In this document: positions 47,609 through 64,000 of the stretch, piece by piece | How the letters are laid out: every line of letters begins with the position of its first letter | Numbering within the stretch: the first letter of the stretch is position 1 | Source: Balanoglossus misakiensis | Lineage: Eukaryota; Hemichordata | Assembly: GCA_040954595.2 (NCBI GenBank) | Contig: CM082596.2 | Coordinates: 2,976,001-3,040,000, forward strand | Direction: 5' to 3' | DNA: 64,000 nt | Position numbers and translations under genes: made by a program | The notes under the pieces: model-generated | Told to the model about the DNA's origin: nothing | The model's database searches: none | Seen by the model: the letters and a program-made list of their open reading frames with translations, nothing else

Positions 47609-48558
47609 GCACAGGCACACTCAAAACAGCATGTCCTGTGTATATCAGAATGAAAGTTTGGTACCAGCGGATCTTTTAGTTCGTTATATACGTTGTGATG
47701 TTATTAGGCGTTTCACTCTAGTTTAATTATGATAGTAGTTTTTCAACCATAACATTTGCCTAGCTACAGGGTTATTATGAGTCACCCTAGGGAAATTCAT
47801 GGTATAAAAGGGCCATTTTCTGTACCTGCCGGCTATATTTGTTGTTGTGTGTATCAACATTCATTCTCCTCCCTACAGTGCTCCTACAGGGCCAGTTTTC
47901 TGCTTGTAAACAAGTCATGCATATGGGCACTGGCCATTGTTATTAGTTGACAAATGCATTAAGTCTAGACTTCAATACAATTATTAAACAGTGACAATAT
48001 TGGATTGTCCACGCATGGGCTCTGCTGAGAAGATTAAAACTGCGCGCGCATCCCTCCTTCTGGGAACAAAACACAAAACCATGGTTGATATACACAATAT
48101 ACCAGGAGAAAATAGCAAAAAGGTTACAGATAGTGAATCTCATTCAACTAGTGTTTTAGTAATATTATACATTACAGATCATACACCGTATTTGATTGCA
48201 AATATCACTTTCCTACATAAATTGGACCATAAATAATTTGTTTCCTATGGCGTTTGTCAGCCGGCAAATTATGATCAACTTTAATTTAGTTGAAGAGGTC
48301 AATACGAATTCAACTAGAAGTTGTGTGAGAGTTTTGTGTGCAATATTATTTATTTGTTTTGTATTGAAATTTGGCAACACCATTTAATATTTTCAAATGA
48401 AGATTGTCATTTACGATTAATTACATAATTGATTTACATGGGTTGTGCGTTACTGTGTATTTAGTTCATTACCTTAAGTTTAATTCTAGATGTACTTTCA
48501 ATTTCAAATTGTCAATTTCAGAAGGTTTTAATTGTTTCGATAGTCTTGGTTTCTACTG

Positions 48559-48564
48559 AATAAA
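48559..48564 (+). terminator. Candidate polyadenylation signal of adhesion GPCR 2
   Basis: AATAAA in CTGAATAAATTC, about 950 bases after the stop. Another AATAAA is at 48645-48650. Which one is used, if either, cannot be told. Confidence 0.35.
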
Positions 48565-49062
48565 TTCATGACAACAGAGTTGTACATCTTAATACTACAA
48601 GAGACATCTATGTGACATTTTGTTAGGTACACCAGTACATAACAAATAAAGTGGCAGTGGTCAAGAGAATGTACATCCAACACATCAAAGTTTAAAAAAT
48701 TCCACCAAACAGCCTCGAGTAAGAAACTGACATCAGGCGCACAGAGATGAAACATACAGGGGGGCAGTAAGTCATGAATTGCGCCCTCTATATAAACACA
48801 TCACTAATAGCCCATCAAGCCAAGCGGAATCGACATTGACTGAAACATGACAAGAGAACGCAGAAACTGATGACGTAAACGCCCACGTGCACCTATCCTA
48901 CACAAAGTTGTTGTTGGGGGGGGGGGGTGTCGAAAATTATTGCTTTGGGTTTACTCGGATGCGTCCTATATGAAGGGACACCCACCTGACACTATGAAGC
49001 TAATCCATAAATCAGAAATATGACACTGAAAGAAACACTATGTGAAAAATTGTATTTCTTAC

Positions 49063-49161
49063 CTGCGCGGCCGGCCAGCCAGCAAGCTTGTTTTCCATAA
49101 GGAGCACAATGTCCATCCGTGAGGTAGTGGTTCTCCGTGCAGTTTTCTTTTCTTCCGTGGT
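49063..49161 (-). CDS. Possible exon of an unidentified minus-strand gene
   Basis: On the minus strand a TTCCTCATAG acceptor is followed by 99 bases and a strong GCGCAG|GTAAGA donor. Two frames are open. One gives ENCTENHYLTDGHCAPYGKQ, cysteine-rich and secreted-looking; the other contains a Met and MDIVLLMENKLAGWP. I recognise neither. It could also be a non-coding RNA exon. Confidence 0.3.
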
Positions 49162-49289
49162 CTATGAGGAAATTGAAGAGATTCGTGGTTAACGTTGAAC
49201 GAAAACGCAAAATCCTGTAGTTAGGTGTGTTAATAAAAGTCATTCTTGAGATAATACGGGCCCTATGTTTAATCACCTCGAATTATTGC

Positions 49290-49520
49290 AATGGACGTCC
49301 CGCCATCTTGTAGCACGAGAAGTGATGCCACAACGATGCGTCCTGCTTCAAAATCTCGAATAAAATTAATTGAGCCTGCCTACTTTTTCTTGCAACCAAT
49401 CAGAAATAATTTAAAAAAAATATAATTTAAAGGTAATTGGACGCGGCACTGCTTTACGTTTTATAGACGGCAAAATATCCAATCACCGTTCCTGGTCTTA
49501 TATTTTATAATGGCCAGCGC
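49290..49520. promoter_or_regulatory. Possible bidirectional promoter zone
   Basis: On the minus strand CAAGATGGCGGGACG resembles a YY1-type start-site motif. It lies upstream of the possible exon at 49063-49161 on that strand. On the plus strand a short 44-codon frame begins at 49510 (MASASQSEAKQSRKV), with a possible donor after AAG. The zone is richer in CG than its surroundings. This is suggestive only. Confidence 0.2.
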
Positions 49521-52105
49521 GTCCCAAAGTGAAGCCAAGCAGTCTCGCAAGGTTGTACGTGATTGGACCAATCTGTATACGTGCAACGTAACTTGTGCGT
49601 ACATGTTGTTACCTTTGGGTATATCTTCCGCAATAAATCTATGAATCTAAATTTTCTCGGGGCAAAACATGATTCAAAAACCTTGCAAATTCATGGTATA
49701 ACACGGTCAGCGACCCAGCACTTAGAGGTTCGCGGAATATGCCTACTCCGGATGATAAAACGTGGCGCGCGTCTGATTACAGTCAAGAGACGCGGAAAGT
49801 CACAGTCACATGACAGCGGCAGAAACAAAAGCTAGACTAGCTTTTGCCCGGCGAGGGCGCTGCGATATACTACACAGTCCTTATGTACGCGCAGTCAACA
49901 TCAAAAAGAAAGACTTGTGACATCGGTACTCTATGCCCACCAGTGCTTCAGCATTACTTAATGTCACAGTGAACATCTAATCAATGAAATGTTTGGCATT
50001 TTCAATTTGTTTGATAATGTCAGGAGTTAATAATAAGCTCGTTATACCAACCATACCTAAGGCCTTAGGCATGATATTGATTGAAATGTTAACGTGACCA
50101 ATGGGTCTCTGTAGTCTTATTAGTACACTCATTACTGCCAGTTTGGACACAATGTCAATGTCATATAAGCCCAAAGGTCGACGTCAGTACTCGTTAACGA
50201 GGACCAATATATGCATACCCCACGATTGTCAAAACTTCACAATAATATATGGCCTATTTACTAAAGTAACACTGTCCAACTCAGTTTCATATTTCATTAT
50301 TTGTATTATGCTGTTATTGTTGTTTTTCTTCAGAAAGCGGGGTTGGAGGGGGGAGGGGGATCTTCCTTCTTTGAGAGACCTGCTACAACCTCTTTGTACT
50401 GACCGCAACGAAAAGTCAGGAGGCGTTTTATAATTACTTTCGTTGCTGGTTATAGGGCCGGTATTTTGCAAGCGCAAACAACTAACGCCCGCCAACATCA
50501 GAACAATTATTCGGCACTGCATCCGGCCGCCTGCAAAAATTCCCAATTCAAAACAAACGTCTGAATGCACAACCGCCAGCAACATAGCCTACCTGACAAG
50601 CACCCAGGTACAATTACTGCTGCTTTCTCTAAAATGCCAATGGGTGACCATTATTTTTGTGTGCAAAAGCCTACTCTGACATTTCACAAACCATTTAGCT
50701 GGCCACGTCGACAGCGGCCGATTCATCGCTGTTACAATTATGAGGCTTAGAGCTATACGACGCCGAAGATTAGCCGAGCCCGATTTCCGGATTTTGGTTG
50801 GTTTAGAAGAACTCGCTTCGGAGACAATTTTGTAATTTTAGCCGAATTACGACGTGGGAATTTGAGATATTTAATGTGCTCTGAATGCCTTGTTCATTTT
50901 CCCCCAACAAGGCATGGAAAGAGCGTTCCTCTGTACCCAATTACTTCTTCGTAACGTTAGATACCTTATCATGCTTATGGCTAATCTCCAGCTCAGTTCA
51001 TTTCAAGGCGACATCGGTACTTTACATTTTGCCTTTGACGCGGCGTCTCAAATGTCACGACAATTTTAAAAGTAACTAAAAGCGCGCTGAATACGCCGCC
51101 GTCACGGGGCTTTATACTTTGAAGCCGAGAAATGAACTAATGCAGTGACTGGACATTTCTAGTATGCAAGTTTCAACAACAGTTTACTGCAATCATTATC
51201 GAGAAGTTTTTTTTAATGTACGAATATGCGACAGGCATTTTAATCTAAATATTTTAATGTGTTAAAAGATGTACATGTACACATATCTCATAATGTTACA
51301 ATAGTGTTCTCTCGGGAAGAAATATCCAAGGAGTATACTAATACATTGGGATAAGCTAAATTGATATCTGTGCTCTTAAATGATATACTTGTGAGATAAA
51401 ATAACAATGATGTATTATAGCTGCTTCAAGGTCATTACCGAGGATTTCCATGCGCGAACTGTGGGCATACTTCATCATTTATATATCTAGAAAAACAAAT
51501 GAATAGGTTGTCAAGGACACGTCTCATCTATAATCATTTTGTCCGTTCCATAATGCATTATAGGCTACCCACGGGTTTCTCTGCAGGCATGCAACACTTC
51601 CAATTTCCCGTCTTCATCCTCGATCGAGAACTTGCTTGGCGACGAAGCAACCCTGGCGTGAAAACAATATCCCTTTACACCAAAATCAGCGTCTTTTAAA
51701 ACCTATTCACGCAGAAAGCACAGTTTGACGCTGTTGTGATATGTTAAAGTGACAACGACAAGGCGCGCGAATGAAAGAACGAACTCAAGGTCTTCTTAAA
51801 ACATGAATTCTTTACAATCAATCACGTGATCTGGCCATGAGACCCACGGCGTTGTCATTTACAGGTGACGGGCAAACAATGTTTCGGCATCCAGTAAAAC
51901 TTTTTTCCGAGTATGTTTTACGTTACAACCAGGCATGGTGCCTCATCAGCCTCATAGCGTTTCGTCAACACAGTCTTTGACTGCACCACGTTGCTGAAGT
52001 TGCCCGTCATCTGAAAAGTTGAATGCCAACGTAAGACCCGTCTGACGTCATTTGATATCGAAGAATTCGACTCCACCGGGTACATGAAGTAGCATTTCCG
52101 CTTCA

Positions 52106-62557
<10,452 letters not shown>

Positions 62558-64000
62558 AGTTCTGCAACACGCCTCGATCAAACAATGGATTCGTACAGTC
62601 TCTGATCAATGTCAACCAGCTGATGATGTAAACTACCGACCATGCGACCAGTTTTAATACACTTTTTCTCCGACAGTGCAGTATACATGTATCTAGCCGC
62701 CCCAATTACGCTAAAAGCATTACGGCGCATGCGTTTACATCTGCCAATACTGACAACGCAGTTTTGCAATTGTATATAAAAAAACACTTTCCAACAAAAT
62801 TGAAGTTACCTTAGAATATAAATATGACAGGGCAAGGTGAATATGTTTACCGCTCACGAAAATTCGTCGATTTTTAAGCATATCACGGTTATATAGTTTG
62901 TGCCTTACAAATACAATCTGCCAACGCGATTCCTACAGTAAATGGGATATCTGCGAAGTTTTCGGAGTGGACCAAAATACTAAAACATACATGAAAACCA
63001 ACAAGGTAAGATCTGGGGAGGGGGCGTGAATAGTGGCGTTTGGATATTGTCCATATGCGCATGACAGCTCGTTTAAAAAAATCAAATCATTTTTTGACAT
63101 GTCCAACAAATTTTTTATCGACCTTTATTATTGCGGTGAAATGAGGCTGGCTTAATAGACCTCCACTGTACACGCCTACGGAGTCGATATTTCGATACAA
63201 GTTATTATTAATTACAATGCAGTCTGTGACCACTGACGACCATCTGATGTGTGTTTTCAATGCCAGGTCAGCTGCAGCATCGAGGTGAAAGATCCAGCGT
63301 GAATATCAGTCAACTAATAAATAGTTGTCGGTTTTGGTGACGTATGTGTCTTTCTAACACAAAACTTTATCATGATTTTTTGGGGGGGGGGATCATCAAT
63401 GCCCTGGATTGAATTTTTGGGGATTTAGGCAATTTTTAGACTTGTTAATTTTCTTGCTAAGACCCTGGATGATGATAGGTTGGGTGAAAATTGGATACGT
63501 TTTGAGGAGGCGGTCACACGAAACCGTGCGCAAAAAGGTGACGGTATTCTGCAAATGGGCGAATGTAATTTTAGAGAGAAAATTAAACTTAGCGAAAGAA
63601 CGAAGATAGATTGCTATTCTGTGAAAAATTCTATAACTCTCGTCATCGTTTTTAGTAGGAGACTGGGTCACGTGAGTTACGCTTTCAAAACTATTCAAGA
63701 AAATGTAGAAGGAAAACCGCGCCACCGTCAGACGCTTATCTGACTTTTAGTCCAAACCATGCGTCACCATCAAACCCGTGAATGCAGCATTTTTTCATGT
63801 CAAAATGTCGGTGTATAAACATGTTTTTTATGCGTTTTCATCAAAACCGTTACTTTAAGTTTTGGACCGAATAGACGAATTTCTACTGCCTACAGGTCTT
63901 GATCAAATCTTTACTAAAATGTGGAAAAAGTTTATACGAGGGCAAATTTATGAACATTGACGACAAGTTGACTTTGGCGTACGCGTTGAAAGTGGCCCAC
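62558..64000. other. 5' flank of the peptide GPCR
   Basis: About 1.4 kb upstream of the start codon. No coding exon or clear core promoter is recognised. A G run occurs at about 63382-63390. Short frames around 63396-63743 on both strands are not supported by any splice or domain signal. Confidence 0.55.

Larger units (their letters stand above)
47609..52105. other. Intergenic region between adhesion GPCR 2 and the peptide GPCR
   Basis: About 4.5 kb. The first kb probably holds the 3' UTR of adhesion GPCR 2. One well-formed minus-strand exon of unknown gene lies at 49063-49161, close to a CG-richer zone (49290-49530) that could be a promoter. The rest has no recognisable coding sequence. The final part, next to 52105, should hold the 3' UTR of the minus-strand peptide GPCR. 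Confidence 0.55.

Noticed and set aside
50101-50585. Overlapping frames of 110 and 118 codons on opposite strands
   Set aside because: They overlap each other, include a G-rich low-complexity stretch, and show no domain or splice support.

Overview
The window is eukaryotic nuclear DNA from an intron-rich animal. Every confident gene is split by GT-AG (sometimes GC-AG) introns. All are metazoan membrane receptors, and there are abundant microsatellites and short hairpin repeats. The mix of pentraxin, fucolectin, HYR, sushi, EGF and tectonin-like domains on one adhesion GPCR is typical of invertebrate deuterostomes. I infer a lancelet (Branchiostoma-like) genome, but no similarity search was run, so the taxon is an inference.

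Layout: (1) 2378-15110, minus strand: a complete seven-exon nicotinic-acetylcholine-type Cys-loop receptor subunit (480 aa). Its pore is very close to the alpha7 type, but loop C has no vicinal cysteine pair. (2) 15111-23198: about 8 kb of mostly non-coding DNA with one possible orphan exon. (3) 23199-34506 and 35642-47608, plus strand: two tandem adhesion-GPCR paralogs (1574 and about 1379 aa). Their order is signal peptide, [tectonin-like repeats, first copy only], pentraxin/LamG, fucolectin-type F5/8, HYR, HYR, sushi, EGF, HRM, GAIN/GPS, 7TM and a charged cytoplasmic tail. All 29 and 28 exons were joined by hand with consistent splice phases. (4) 47609-52105: non-coding, with one well-formed but unassigned minus-strand exon. 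(5) 52106-62557, minus strand: a four-exon rhodopsin-family peptide GPCR (421 aa) with a 6.6 kb intron. (6) 62558-64000: nothing recognised.

The four genes are all cell-surface signalling receptors, but nothing shows that they form one pathway. The two adhesion GPCRs are clearly products of a local duplication. Most shared exons have identical lengths, while exonic and adjoining intronic patches of near-identity point to later gene conversion. The most unusual biology is here: a many-domain adhesion GPCR architecture, a GPS site reading Gln-Pro-Thr instead of His-Leu-Thr/Ser, a conserved furin-like RQRR in the GAIN region, no conserved TM3-ECL2 disulfide, a whole-exon gain or loss of the tectonin domain, and a GC-AG intron kept in both copies. 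A small hairpin repeat family has at least four copies in and beside these two genes.
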